From: Stenotrophomonas rhizophila
Lineage (GTDB): Bacteria; Pseudomonadota; Gammaproteobacteria; Xanthomonadales; Xanthomonadaceae
DNA: 64,000 nucleotides
NCBI RefSeq assembly: GCF_020857975.1
Contig: NZ_JACWUO010000001.1
Coordinates: forward strand, 124,001 to 188,000
Reading direction: 5' to 3'
Part shown: one piece after another, positions 53,580 to 61,346 of the stretch
Position numbering within the stretch: the first letter of the stretch is position 1
How the letters are laid out: each line of letters begins with the position of its first letter
Program-made: the position numbers and the translations under genes
The notes under the pieces: generated by a model
Databases searched by the model: none
Told to the model about the DNA's origin: nothing
What the model saw: only the letters and a program-made list of their open reading frames with translations

Positions 53580-55631
53580 ATGGCACAACGTGACTACAGT
53601 AAAAAGGAAGTTCTCGACATCATCGAGCAGGTCGCACAGCGCAAGGGCATCCCGAGCGAGGATTTCCTGCGCTTTGCCCATATCGAAACCGGCGGCCGCT
53701 TCGACGAGCGCGCCCACAACGCGCGCACCGATGCCAAGGGCCTGTTCCAGTTCCTGCCGTCCTCGGCACGGCAGTACGGCCTGGCCGGCCATGAGTACGA
53801 CCCGACCCGCAACACCGAAGCGGCCGCGGACATGTTCCAGCGCAACCTGACGGACATGGAGCGGCGGCACGAGCGTACCGGGCATCCTTACCTGTCCGGC
53901 GAAGACAAGCCGAGCGGGCTGGACCTGTACCTGGCCCACCAGCAGGGCGCGGCCGGCTACGGCTCCATCCAGACCGCGATCGCCACCGGCACCTTCGGCG
54001 TGGTGCGCGACGGCCATGGCGACCGGATCGACATGCGCCCGCGGATCATGGGCCAGATCGGCGATGACGTGCAGGCACTGACCGGCCACACCCGTGCGGA
54101 AATGCGCACGATGAACGACCGCGACCTGGCCAGCAGCTTCGCCCAGTACTACGACCGCAAGTACGACGCGATCAGCATTCCGGAAAAGAACATCGCCGCC
54201 CATACCGAGACCCAGGCCCGCCCGGCACCGGTGCAGGCCCCGGCCGCGCCGACCCAGACCGTGACCCCGCCGGCCGCCACCCCCGGCGCTGCCGCCGTGG
54301 CCGCAGGTGCGGCCACCGTAGCCGCTACCGCCACCGCGGCGGCCGGCCCGGACAAGCCCGGCATCAGCCTGGATGCGGCCTACAAGGCCGGCGTGCAGTA
54401 CGACGACGTCAAGTACGCGATCAACATTCCGTCCAGCCAGTACTACCGCGGCAACGGGGTGACCGGCAAGAACGTCGACCAGGGCTACATCGACTGCTCC
54501 GGCTGGGTCGGCACGCTGCAGAACAAGACCCAGGACGAGATCAACCGCAAGGCCGGCCACGACGTGTTCAGCGCCGCCGACCAGATCAAGCTGGGCTACG
54601 CCGGCTCGGGCACCATCGTGCACAACGCCTACAAGGAATCGGGCGTGCTGCTCGACCGTGCCGGCATCATGAAGCCCGGCGCGCTGCAGGAAGGCATGGT
54701 CATCGGCCTGGACACCGCGCAGACCAAGCACGAGCACTGGAAGGGCATCGACCACATCGTGATGGTGGTGCGCGACCCGAACACCGACAAGCTGCTGATC
54801 AGCCAGTCTTCGGGCAGCAAGGGCGTGCACACCATGCCGGTGGAGGACTACCTCAAGCAGGTCGAGAACCACCCGAACTGGAAGATCTACGCCTCCGACC
54901 CGTTGTCCAAGGGCCGCCACCTGCTGGAAAGCCAGAGCCTGGAACGCACCCAGGACCAGTCCGCGCCGGCCCAGGATGCGGCGGGCAAGCGCGGCCATGC
55001 GCAGCCCGAACAGGCCCAGGGCGGCGTGCACAAGCTCGGCGCGGACAACGAGCAGGTTCGCAAGACCCAGGAAAACCTGGGCTGGCTGGGCTATGTCGGC
55101 GCCGACGGCAAGCCGTTGACCGAAGATGGCAAGCTGGGCAAGAACACCGAAGCGGCCGTGCGCCAGTTCCAGCGCGACAACGGCCTGGACAGCGACGGTG
55201 TGATCGGCCCGAAGACCGCCAGCGCGATGCAGCAGGCCCGCGAGCGCCCGCTGCTGAGCGATGAGCGCCACCCGCAGAACCCGATGTTCAACCAGGCGGT
55301 GAAGGGCATGGAAGGCCTGCCGGCGGGTACGTTCAAGGACCGCCACGCACTGGAAGCCGCCGCGGCGGCACTGACCCAAGATGCCAAGGCCGCCGGCCTG
55401 TCGCGCATCGACTCGGTCGTGCAGAGCACCAATGGCGAACGCGTGTTCGCCGTGCAGGGGCAGATGAACGACCCGGCCATGCAGCGCGCGGCGGTGGACA
55501 TGAAGGACGCCACCGAACGCAGCATCGCCCAGAGCAGCGGCGCGGTGCAGGGCCAGCCCAATGTGCTGCACCAGGCGCAGGACCAGCAGCAGGAACAGGT
55601 GCGCCAGACCCAGAAGGCGATGGGGCACTGA
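53580..55631 (+). CDS. Peptidoglycan-targeting T4SS effector candidate with XVIPCD (X-Tfe)
   Basis: 683 residues from ATG 53580 (AGAGGAA upstream). N-terminal transglycosylase/lysozyme-like domain (about 5-190) with probable catalytic Glu36 in HIETGGRFD and GLFQFLPSSARQYGL. Pro/Ala linker (212-258). A second domain (about 262-445) has GYIDCSGWVG (Cys306) and GIDHIVMVV (His393), an NlpC/P60-like pair. A PG_binding_1 domain (about 487-552) follows, then residues 561-683: GLSRIDSVVQS and FAVQGQMNDPAM plus a Gln-rich tail (QAQDQQQEQVRQTQ), the XVIPCD hallmark. No Sec signal. A strong terminator follows. Confidence 0.87.
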   Translation: MAQRDYSKKEVLDIIEQVAQRKGIPSEDFLRFAHIETGGRFDERAHNARTDAKGLFQFLPSSARQYGLAGHEYDPTRNTEAAADMFQRNLTDMERRHERTGHPYLSGEDKPSGLDLYLAHQQGAAGYGSIQTAIATGTFGVVRDGHGDRIDMRPRIMGQIGDDVQALTGHTRAEMRTMNDRDLASSFAQYYDRKYDAISIPEKNIAAHTETQARPAPVQAPAAPTQTVTPPAATPGAAAVAAGAATVAATATAAAGPDKPGISLDAAYKAGVQYDDVKYAINIPSSQYYRGNGVTGKNVDQGYIDCSGWVGTLQNKTQDEINRKAGHDVFSAADQIKLGYAGSGTIVHNAYKESGVLLDRAGIMKPGALQEGMVIGLDTAQTKHEHWKGIDHIVMVVRDPNTDKLLISQSSGSKGVHTMPVEDYLKQVENHPNWKIYASDPLSKGRHLLESQSLERTQDQSAPAQDAAGKRGHAQPEQAQGGVHKLGADNEQVRKTQENLGWLGYVGADGKPLTEDGKLGKNTEAAVRQFQRDNGLDSDGVIGPKTASAMQQARERPLLSDERHPQNPMFNQAVKGMEGLPAGTFKDRHALEAAAAALTQDAKAAGLSRIDSVVQSTNGERVFAVQGQMNDPAMQRAAVDMKDATERSIAQSSGAVQGQPNVLHQAQDQQQEQVRQTQKAMGH

Positions 55632-55658
55632 GTGGAGCGGGCATGGAAGCCTGCGAAG

Positions 55659-55684
55659 GGCCGCGCATTGCGCGGCCTTTTTTT
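55659..55684 (+). terminator. Intrinsic terminator of the effector gene
   Basis: GGCCGCGC-att-GCGCGGCC, perfect 8-bp stem, followed by seven T. Confidence 0.92.
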
Positions 55685-55761
55685 GTTTCGCCTATTTGCG
55701 CGAACTCACCTGCGAGCTACAGCCTCAGATCAACGGCAGTGACCGACGAATGCGCTGATTG

Positions 55762-55945
55762 GGCTGGCGCGGGTGGGTTGGCGGGACACGCCGTGAACCC
55801 CGCTCCGCGGGCCGGCCCAGCCGCTGGCGGCTGTGCGTTCGGGCGAATGCGAGGCAGTGCCTCGCAAGCGATCCGCCCTCACCCTTGGGGGCTTGGCGAA
55901 AACATCCATGTTTTCGACAGTCCCGCCAACCCACCCGCGCCAACC
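55762..55945. repeat. Long inverted-repeat element
   Basis: Two 26-bp arms (55762-55787 and 55920-55945, one mismatch; core GGCGCGGGTGGGTTGGCGGG) enclose 132 bp that hold two further perfect palindromes: GCGAGGCA-g-TGCCTCGC (55849-55865) and CGAAAACA-tcca-TGTTTTCG (55897-55916). It has no coding content. The nested palindromes suggest a mobile or MITE-like origin, or a strong RNA fold if transcribed. Confidence 0.7.
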
Positions 55946-55976
55946 CTCCACACATGGCTGGTGCGCATGGGAAAGC

Positions 55977-56045
55977 GTAGATCCGAGCCACGCTCGGACA
56001 GCGCGATGCCGAGACGATGCGTGTCCGACCATGGGTCGGACCTAC
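55977..56045. repeat. Convergent SMAG dimer
   Basis: GTAG-ATCCGAGC-ca-... CGCTCGGA (55977-55998) and inverted GTCCGACC-atg-GGTCGGAC then CTAC (56023-56045). Confidence 0.7.
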
Positions 56046-56124
56046 CTGTGACGAGGTTGCCAGGAACTGGAGCAACGTCAGACCGTGGTCAGACAGCTGT
56101 TGCTGTTGCCCGTGATTTTGATAT

Positions 56125-56470
56125 TGATCTACCTCCCCCTTGGAGCGAGCCGAGCATCGCAATCCCATGCGTCCATCAACGGGCGCGTTGCGACGCGTTC
56201 TTCACTACGGAAATTCGTTGTTACGGAGGCGCGGGCGTGTTTTTTGGTTACTTTCTTGCACGAGCACCAGCGCCGCAGGAGCGGCGCGGAACAGCGTAGC
56301 TGGCCCGTAGGGTGGCGCACAGGGATGTGCGCCATCAGAAAGTGACTCGGGGCACGAAACGCTTTTGAGTTTGTCCGCGAAGCGGAAACAGCAACGCCAA
56401 TGCATCCAGACAATGGCCGGCTGTAGTCCCGCACATAGGCGAAGAACCTTTTTTGTTTCTTCACCCCATG
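56125..56470. repeat. Composite intergenic repeat, copy 2 (core orientation B)
   Basis: Shares left, middle and right blocks with 2496-2960 in the same order and strand, but the core of about 80 bp (56257-56340, containing GCGCCGCAGGAGCGGCGCGG and GGTGGCGCACAGGGATGTGC) is reverse-complemented. It is bounded by GGTTACTTT on the left and its inverse AAAGTGACTC on the right. It is part of a gene-free 1,033-bp spacer (55632-56664). Confidence 0.75.
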
Positions 56471-56664
56471 CCGGCCGTAGCGGCCGGCCTTCGACGCGCT
56501 TTCAGCGCCGCTTCATCCGTCCTGCCGCTAGATGAATACGCACGCTGGGCAGCGGTTGGCGGCAATGTTCCGACAATGTTGCAGCCCCAGCGTGGTAGCC
56601 AAGGCCGGTAGGCGCAATGCGCCGCTCCTGCCGACCGTGGTAACACCTGACAGGAGAACCGATC

Positions 56665-57087
56665 ATGCTCACCCTTTCCAGCTTCAGCATCCGCGGCCTG
56701 GCCATGGCCCTGGCCCTTACCGCCGGCCTGGCCACCGTCGGCGACGCCAGCGCGATGTCGAAGAAGGACAAGCGCACCGTGATCGGTGCGGTGGTCGGTG
56801 GCGTGGCCGGCCACCTGATTTCCAACGGCGATACCGCCGCGACCGTGGGCGGCGCAGTGGCCGGTGGTGCGATCGGCAACCTGACCACCCGCGACAACCG
56901 CGACCACCGCTATGACCGTCGCTACGACCAGCGGTACAACCAGCGCTATGACCAGCGTTACGACCAGCGCTACGACCGCCGCTATGGCTACGAGCGCGGC
57001 TATGACCGTCGCGACGAGCGCCGCCGCTGGGAACGCGAACAGCGCGACCGCCGCGACTGGGACCGCCACCACGGGCGCGGCTGGTAA
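56665..57087 (+). CDS. Exported glycine-zipper protein with a Tyr/Asp/Arg repeat tail
   Basis: 140 residues. Signal peptide (IRGLAMALALTAGLATVGDASA). Residues 39-72 form the glycine-zipper 2TM segment (VIGAVVGGVAGHLIS, TVGGAVAGGAIGNL). After it comes a run of [YD][D/N][QR]RY units (five to seven of RYDQRY type, residues about 82-108), then Arg/Asp/Glu-rich DRRDERRRWEREQRDRR ending in HHGRGW. Outer-membrane association is usual for the zipper; the tail's function is unknown. Monocistronic, with a terminator downstream. Confidence 0.85.
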   Translation: MLTLSSFSIRGLAMALALTAGLATVGDASAMSKKDKRTVIGAVVGGVAGHLISNGDTAATVGGAVAGGAIGNLTTRDNRDHRYDRRYDQRYNQRYDQRYDQRYDRRYGYERGYDRRDERRRWEREQRDRRDWDRHHGRGW

Positions 57088-57121
57088 CCCGGCCGGAAGC
57101 AACGGCTGAACACTGCTGCTG

Positions 57122-57152
57122 CGGGCGGGTCGATGACCCGCCCGTTTGCGTT
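57122..57152 (+). terminator. Terminator after the glycine-zipper gene
   Basis: CGGGCGGGTC-gat-GACCCGCCCG, perfect 10-bp stem, followed by TTTGCGTTG. Confidence 0.75.
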
Positions 57153-57227
57153 GTGGGGGCAACCGCCGGCGGACGCGCTACGCTAGCGGCCCCCCGGCAC
57201 CCGTGCGCACGCCCCGACCGCTTTCCG

Positions 57228-58364
57228 ATGAACGACGACAACCACCTCGTGCAGGGCCTCAACAACGATGCGGTGGCCGCCGACTGGCCGCCGCTCACCG
57301 CTGCCGAGATCACCTGGCTGGGCGGCCGCTACCGGCAGCTGGACGGCCCCTGCCCGTTGCTGTGGCACAGCCCGCGGCCGCTGTCGGCCGCGGCCATCGT
57401 CGGCACCGCGACCGGGCCGGTGTTCATCAAGCGCCACCACGGCAGCGTGCGCAGCGCGGCGGTGCTGGGCGAAGAACACCGCTTCATCGCCCACCTGGCC
57501 GCACGTGGGATACCGGTGGTGCAGGTGCTGCACGCCGCCAACGGCGACAGCGCGGTCGAACACGACGGCTGGACCTATGAGCTGCACAGCCTGGGACGCG
57601 GCCAGGACCTGTACCGCGACGCGCCCTCGTGGACGCCATTGGCCGACCTGGGCCAGGCGCGCCAGGCCGGGCGCATGCTGGCCCGGCTGCACCAGGCCGC
57701 CGCCGACCATCACGCGCCCCAGCGCAGCACCCACCTGCTGGTGGCGCGCGACGACCTGATCCGCGCCGACGATCCGCTGGCGCTGCTGCGCGCCGGCCTG
57801 GCGCAGCGGCCCGGCCTGGCCGCCTACCTGGCCGGCCAGGACTGGGAGCGCGACCTGCAGCGCGCGGTGCTGCCCTGGCACGCGCGCCTGGCCGGCCGGC
57901 TGCAGGACGAACCGCGGCTGTGGACGCACAACGACTGGCATGTCTCCAACCTGCTGTGGTCCCCGGCCGGCGCCGGGCAAACGATCGAGACCGTGCTCGA
58001 CTTCGGTCTGGCCGCACCGACCAGCGCCCTGTTCGACCTGGCCACGGCGATCGAGCGCAATGCGATCGCCTGGCTGGAAGTGGACGCTGCAGCGCCGGCC
58101 GCGCGCGTGGACATCGCCCTGGCCCTGCTCGAGGGCTACCGCCAGGTGCTGCCGCTGTCGGCCGCGCGGGTGCGGCTGCTGGCCGACCTGCTGCCGATCG
58201 TGCACCTGGACTTTGCACTGTCCGAAGTAGAGTACTTCCAGGCCATCACCGGCTCGCCGGCCAATGCCGACGTGGCCTACCACACCTTCCTGCTCGGCCA
58301 TGCCCGCTGGTTCAACGGCGCCCAGGGCCAGGCCCTGCTGGCGGCGCTGCAGGCGGCCGCCTGA
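57228..58364 (+). CDS. APH-fold small-molecule kinase
   Basis: 378 residues. APH/choline-kinase-like fold: VFIKRHHGSVRS (Lys) near 66, catalytic HNDWHVSNLLW (HxD and Asn) near 236-247 and DFGL (DFG) near 259, so it should be active. Homoserine, choline, aminoglycoside and thiamine kinases all share this fold; the substrate cannot be read. It ends 45 bp before a TPP riboswitch that controls a thiamine receptor/permease pair, so a thiamine-related substrate is one hypothesis, but this gene is upstream of the riboswitch. ATG 57228 (MNDDNHLVQGLNNDAV). Confidence 0.8.
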   Translation: MNDDNHLVQGLNNDAVAADWPPLTAAEITWLGGRYRQLDGPCPLLWHSPRPLSAAAIVGTATGPVFIKRHHGSVRSAAVLGEEHRFIAHLAARGIPVVQVLHAANGDSAVEHDGWTYELHSLGRGQDLYRDAPSWTPLADLGQARQAGRMLARLHQAAADHHAPQRSTHLLVARDDLIRADDPLALLRAGLAQRPGLAAYLAGQDWERDLQRAVLPWHARLAGRLQDEPRLWTHNDWHVSNLLWSPAGAGQTIETVLDFGLAAPTSALFDLATAIERNAIAWLEVDAAAPAARVDIALALLEGYRQVLPLSAARVRLLADLLPIVHLDFALSEVEYFQAITGSPANADVAYHTFLLGHARWFNGAQGQALLAALQAAA

Positions 58365-58409
58365 GCCGGCGCGGGCAGAGCCGCGCCGATTGTGGTGAAA
58401 TAGCCCCTG

Positions 58410-58485
58410 AAGCGGGGGTGCCTGGATGACCAGGCTGAGAGAGTCCCTTGGAACCTGATCCGGTTTGCACCGGCGTAGGGAGCTT
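58410..58485 (+). ncRNA. TPP (THI-box) riboswitch
   Basis: The conserved THI core is present in order: GGGGGTGCC, GGCTGAGA, the ACCTGATC segment after GGA, and GCGTAGGGA. The outer P1 stem pairs AAGC (58410-58413) with GCTT (58482-58485). It senses thiamine pyrophosphate and should shut off the downstream TonB-dependent receptor/PnuT operon when TPP is high, probably by hiding the ribosome-binding site, since I see no T-run terminator after it. Confidence 0.96.
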
Positions 58486-58562
58486 TGTGCAGTGGGTGCA
58501 ACGACCGGATGGGTCGGCGTGCGCGCGCCGTCGCTTCGTCTCTTTGGCTGATGACGAATCGA

Positions 58563-60734
58563 ATGAACCGCTGCTACCGACCCGCGCTGTTGACCGTCGC
58601 CCTGTGCACTGCCCTGCCGCTGTACGCCAGCGACACTGCCGCCGACGCCCCCGAACGCTCCCCGACCGAACTGGCCGCCGTCCGCGTGCAGGCCCGGCAA
58701 GCGGCTGTCGCCGCGCCCCAGTCCAACAGCTTCGGCAGCGGCGACTGGAAGGACACACCGGCCTCGATGACCGTGCTCGACCGCAGCCTGCTGGACCGCC
58801 GCCAGGTGCGCACGCTGTCCGAGCTGGCCAGCAACGACGCCTCGCTGGGCGACAGCTACGCCCCGGTCGGCTATTACCAGAACATCGCCATCCGCGGCTT
58901 CCCGCTGGATACCGCCACCGGCTACCGCTTCAACGGCCTGGGCATCGCCGGCGAGCAGCGCCTGGCGCTGGAGAACGTGCAGCAGGTGGAGATCCTCAAG
59001 GGCGAGGCCGGGCTGGCCGCCGGGGTGATGGCGCCGGGCGGCATCATCAACTACGTCGGCAAGCGCCCGGACGAGGTGCGCAACCTCACCCTGGCCACCG
59101 ACGCCGAAGGCTCGCGCTATGCCGCGGTGGATGTCGGCCATTGGCTGACCCCGCGTTTCGGGGTGCGCTTCAATGCCGCCTGGGACGACGGCGCCTCCTA
59201 CATCGACCACGCCGACGGCCGCCGCAATTTCTATGCGCTGGCCACCGACTGGTTGATCAGCGCGCGCAGCAAACTGGAAGTGGATGCCAGCTACCAGACC
59301 AGCGCGCAGCGCTCGGCCTCGGGCTACCAGCTGCTGGGCGCCAGCGCCCTGCCGCGTGGCGTGGACCGCAGCCACATGCTCGGCTACCAGCCCTGGCAGG
59401 AGCCGGTGGGCATCGACAGCACCAACCTCAGCGCGCTGCACACCTACGACTTCAACGCCGACTGGCAGTCGCGTGTGTCGGCCGGCTACAGCCGCTCGGT
59501 GATCGACGACAACGTGGCCTTCGCCTACGGCTGCTACTACGCCGCCGCCTGCGCCGACGGCAGCGTGCCGGGCAACTACTTCGCGCCCAACGGCGACTAC
59601 GACATCTACGATTACCGCAGCCCCGACGATACCCGCCGCAACCTGGAAGCACGCGCCGAACTGCGCGGCCGCTTCCAGGCCGGGCGCGTGGGCCATGAAC
59701 TCAGCATCGGTGCCGATCGTTTCGAGCGCACCGTCGACAAGCGCCGTAACGTCAACGAGTACGTGGGCACGGCCAATATCCACGATGCGCAGGTGCCGGT
59801 GTTCGACCCCTCGCCGCTGCAGCCGGGGCCGTCGTTGCGCCGCCTGGACAGCACGCAGACCGCGCTGTTCGCCATGGACCGCATGCAGTTCGGCGATCAC
59901 TGGCAGTGGTTGGCCGGTGGGCGCTTGGTGCGTCTGGACGAGCGCGCCTTCGACAAGCGCGGCAATGCCGAACGGCACAGCACGTTGTCGCGGTTCCTGC
60001 CGCAGACCGCGCTGGTCTGGAAGGCCACCGATGCGGTGAATGTATACGCCAGCTACGTGCGCGGCATTTCGCTGGGCCAGGAAGCCCCGTTCTGGACCTC
60101 CAACGAAGGGGCGTTCCTGGCCCCGGTGCTGTCGCGCCAGGCCGAAGTGGGCGTCAAGTACGCCCGCTCCGATGCGCTGACCCTGGGCGCGGCCGTGTTC
60201 CGCACCTCGCAGCCGTTCCAGTACGCCAAGCCCGACGGCAGCGACGCCGGGTACACGTTCGTTGCCGAAGGCCAGCAGACCCACACCGGCCTGGAGCTGA
60301 CCGCCAACGGCCGCATCGCCCAGGGCCTGGTGCTCAACGCCAGCGTCAGTGCGCTGCAGGCACGCGGGCGCGGCACCGGGACCGCGCTCTACGAGGGCCA
60401 CCAGCTGGTCAACGTGCCCAAGCTGCGTGCCAGCGTGCAGGCCGACTACACGCTGCCGTTCGCCACCGGCCTGGCGCTCACCGGCGGCTGGCGCTACGCG
60501 TCGGCCAACGCCGCCACGGTGGACGGCAGCGCGCGCGCGCCGGCCTATCACGTGGTCGACCTGGGCCTGCGCCTGAAGCACACGCTGCGCGCGCGCCCGG
60601 TAACCTGGAACCTGTCGGTGGACAATGTGTTCGACCGCTTCTACTGGCGCGATACCGGCAGCACCGCCGGCGACTACTACCTGTTTGCCGGGGCGCCGCG
60701 CCAGGCACGGCTGTCGGTGACGTTCGGGCTATGA
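58563..60734 (+). CDS. TonB-dependent receptor, riboswitch-controlled (probable thiamine receptor)
   Basis: 723 residues from ATG 58563; ATG 58551 is 4 codons upstream. Signal peptide MNRCYRPALLTVALCTALPLYA. Plug domain: PASMTVLDRSLLDRRQVRTLSELA, IAIRGFPLDTATGYRFNGL, VEILKGEAGLAAGVMAPGGIINYVGKRP. Barrel strands to the terminal aromatic-ending QARLSVTFGL. As the first gene behind a TPP riboswitch, it probably imports thiamine or a precursor across the outer membrane. Its stop overlaps the PnuT start (ATGA). Confidence 0.92.
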   Translation: MNRCYRPALLTVALCTALPLYASDTAADAPERSPTELAAVRVQARQAAVAAPQSNSFGSGDWKDTPASMTVLDRSLLDRRQVRTLSELASNDASLGDSYAPVGYYQNIAIRGFPLDTATGYRFNGLGIAGEQRLALENVQQVEILKGEAGLAAGVMAPGGIINYVGKRPDEVRNLTLATDAEGSRYAAVDVGHWLTPRFGVRFNAAWDDGASYIDHADGRRNFYALATDWLISARSKLEVDASYQTSAQRSASGYQLLGASALPRGVDRSHMLGYQPWQEPVGIDSTNLSALHTYDFNADWQSRVSAGYSRSVIDDNVAFAYGCYYAAACADGSVPGNYFAPNGDYDIYDYRSPDDTRRNLEARAELRGRFQAGRVGHELSIGADRFERTVDKRRNVNEYVGTANIHDAQVPVFDPSPLQPGPSLRRLDSTQTALFAMDRMQFGDHWQWLAGGRLVRLDERAFDKRGNAERHSTLSRFLPQTALVWKATDAVNVYASYVRGISLGQEAPFWTSNEGAFLAPVLSRQAEVGVKYARSDALTLGAAVFRTSQPFQYAKPDGSDAGYTFVAEGQQTHTGLELTANGRIAQGLVLNASVSALQARGRGTGTALYEGHQLVNVPKLRASVQADYTLPFATGLALTGGWRYASANAATVDGSARAPAYHVVDLGLRLKHTLRARPVTWNLSVDNVFDRFYWRDTGSTAGDYYLFAGAPRQARLSVTFGL

Positions 60735-61324
60735 ATCCGGCGATCCTGGAATGGTCGGCGGTGGCTTTCAGCGCGCTCGGGGTGTGGCTGATGGCACGCC
60801 GCTGGATGCTGGCCTGGCCGGTCGGGCTGGTGTCGGTGGCGCTGTATGCGCTGGTGTTCGCCGAAGCCAGGCTGTATTCGGACACCTTGCTGCAGGTCGT
60901 GTTCGGCGGCTTCCTGCTGTACGGCTGGATCAGCTGGCGGCGGCAGGCGCAGCAGGACGGTGCGATCGTGATCGTCGCGTTGCCGCGGCGGCAGCTGCTG
61001 CGCGACCTGGGCGTCGGCGTGGCGTTCGGGATCGCGCTGGGGGCGCTGATGCACCACTTCACCGACGCCGCGCTGCCGTGGCTGGATGCGATGCTGGCCG
61101 CACTGAGCCTGGTGGCGCAGTGGTGGCAGGCACGCCGGCACAGCGCCAGCTGGTGGCTGTGGATCGTCGTGGACGTGGTCTACGTCGGCATGTACCTGGT
61201 CAAATCGCTGCACCTCACCGCCGCGCTGTACGTGGTGTTCGTGGCGCTGGCGGTGATGGGGCTGCGGGCGTGGACCGCGGCGGGCCGGCGTACCGCGCTG
61301 CCGGCCGTGGTCGGGCAGCGCTAG
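60731..61324 (+). CDS. pnuT: PnuC-family permease, probable thiamine transporter PnuT
   Basis: 197 residues with about seven membrane helices. PnuC-type motifs: SDTLLQVVFGGFLLYGWISWRR near residues 50-71 and WWLWIVVDVVYVGMYLVKSL near 140. PnuC proteins take up nicotinamide riboside; members behind a TPP riboswitch are PnuT and move thiamine. Coupled to the receptor by a 4-bp overlap. No thiamine pyrophosphokinase follows: the next gene, phospholipase C, is convergent. Confidence 0.9.
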   Translation: MNPAILEWSAVAFSALGVWLMARRWMLAWPVGLVSVALYALVFAEARLYSDTLLQVVFGGFLLYGWISWRRQAQQDGAIVIVALPRRQLLRDLGVGVAFGIALGALMHHFTDAALPWLDAMLAALSLVAQWWQARRHSASWWLWIVVDVVYVGMYLVKSLHLTAALYVVFVALAVMGLRAWTAAGRRTALPAVVGQR

Positions 61325-61346
61325 CGGCAACGGCCTGCTGGCCGCT

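Noticed and set aside
52665..55628. A 980-codon open frame on - opposite the lipoprotein and effector
   Set aside because: Antisense shadow; spans the effector with its own start, ribosome-binding site and terminator on +.
56920..57010. Possible CRISPR-like array in the RYDQRY tail
   Set aside because: The repeats are in-frame codons of the glycine-zipper protein, without spacers of even length.
57183..60581. A 1,100-codon open frame on - opposite the kinase, riboswitch and TonB receptor
   Set aside because: It crosses a riboswitch and three real features; a shadow of G+C-rich coding.
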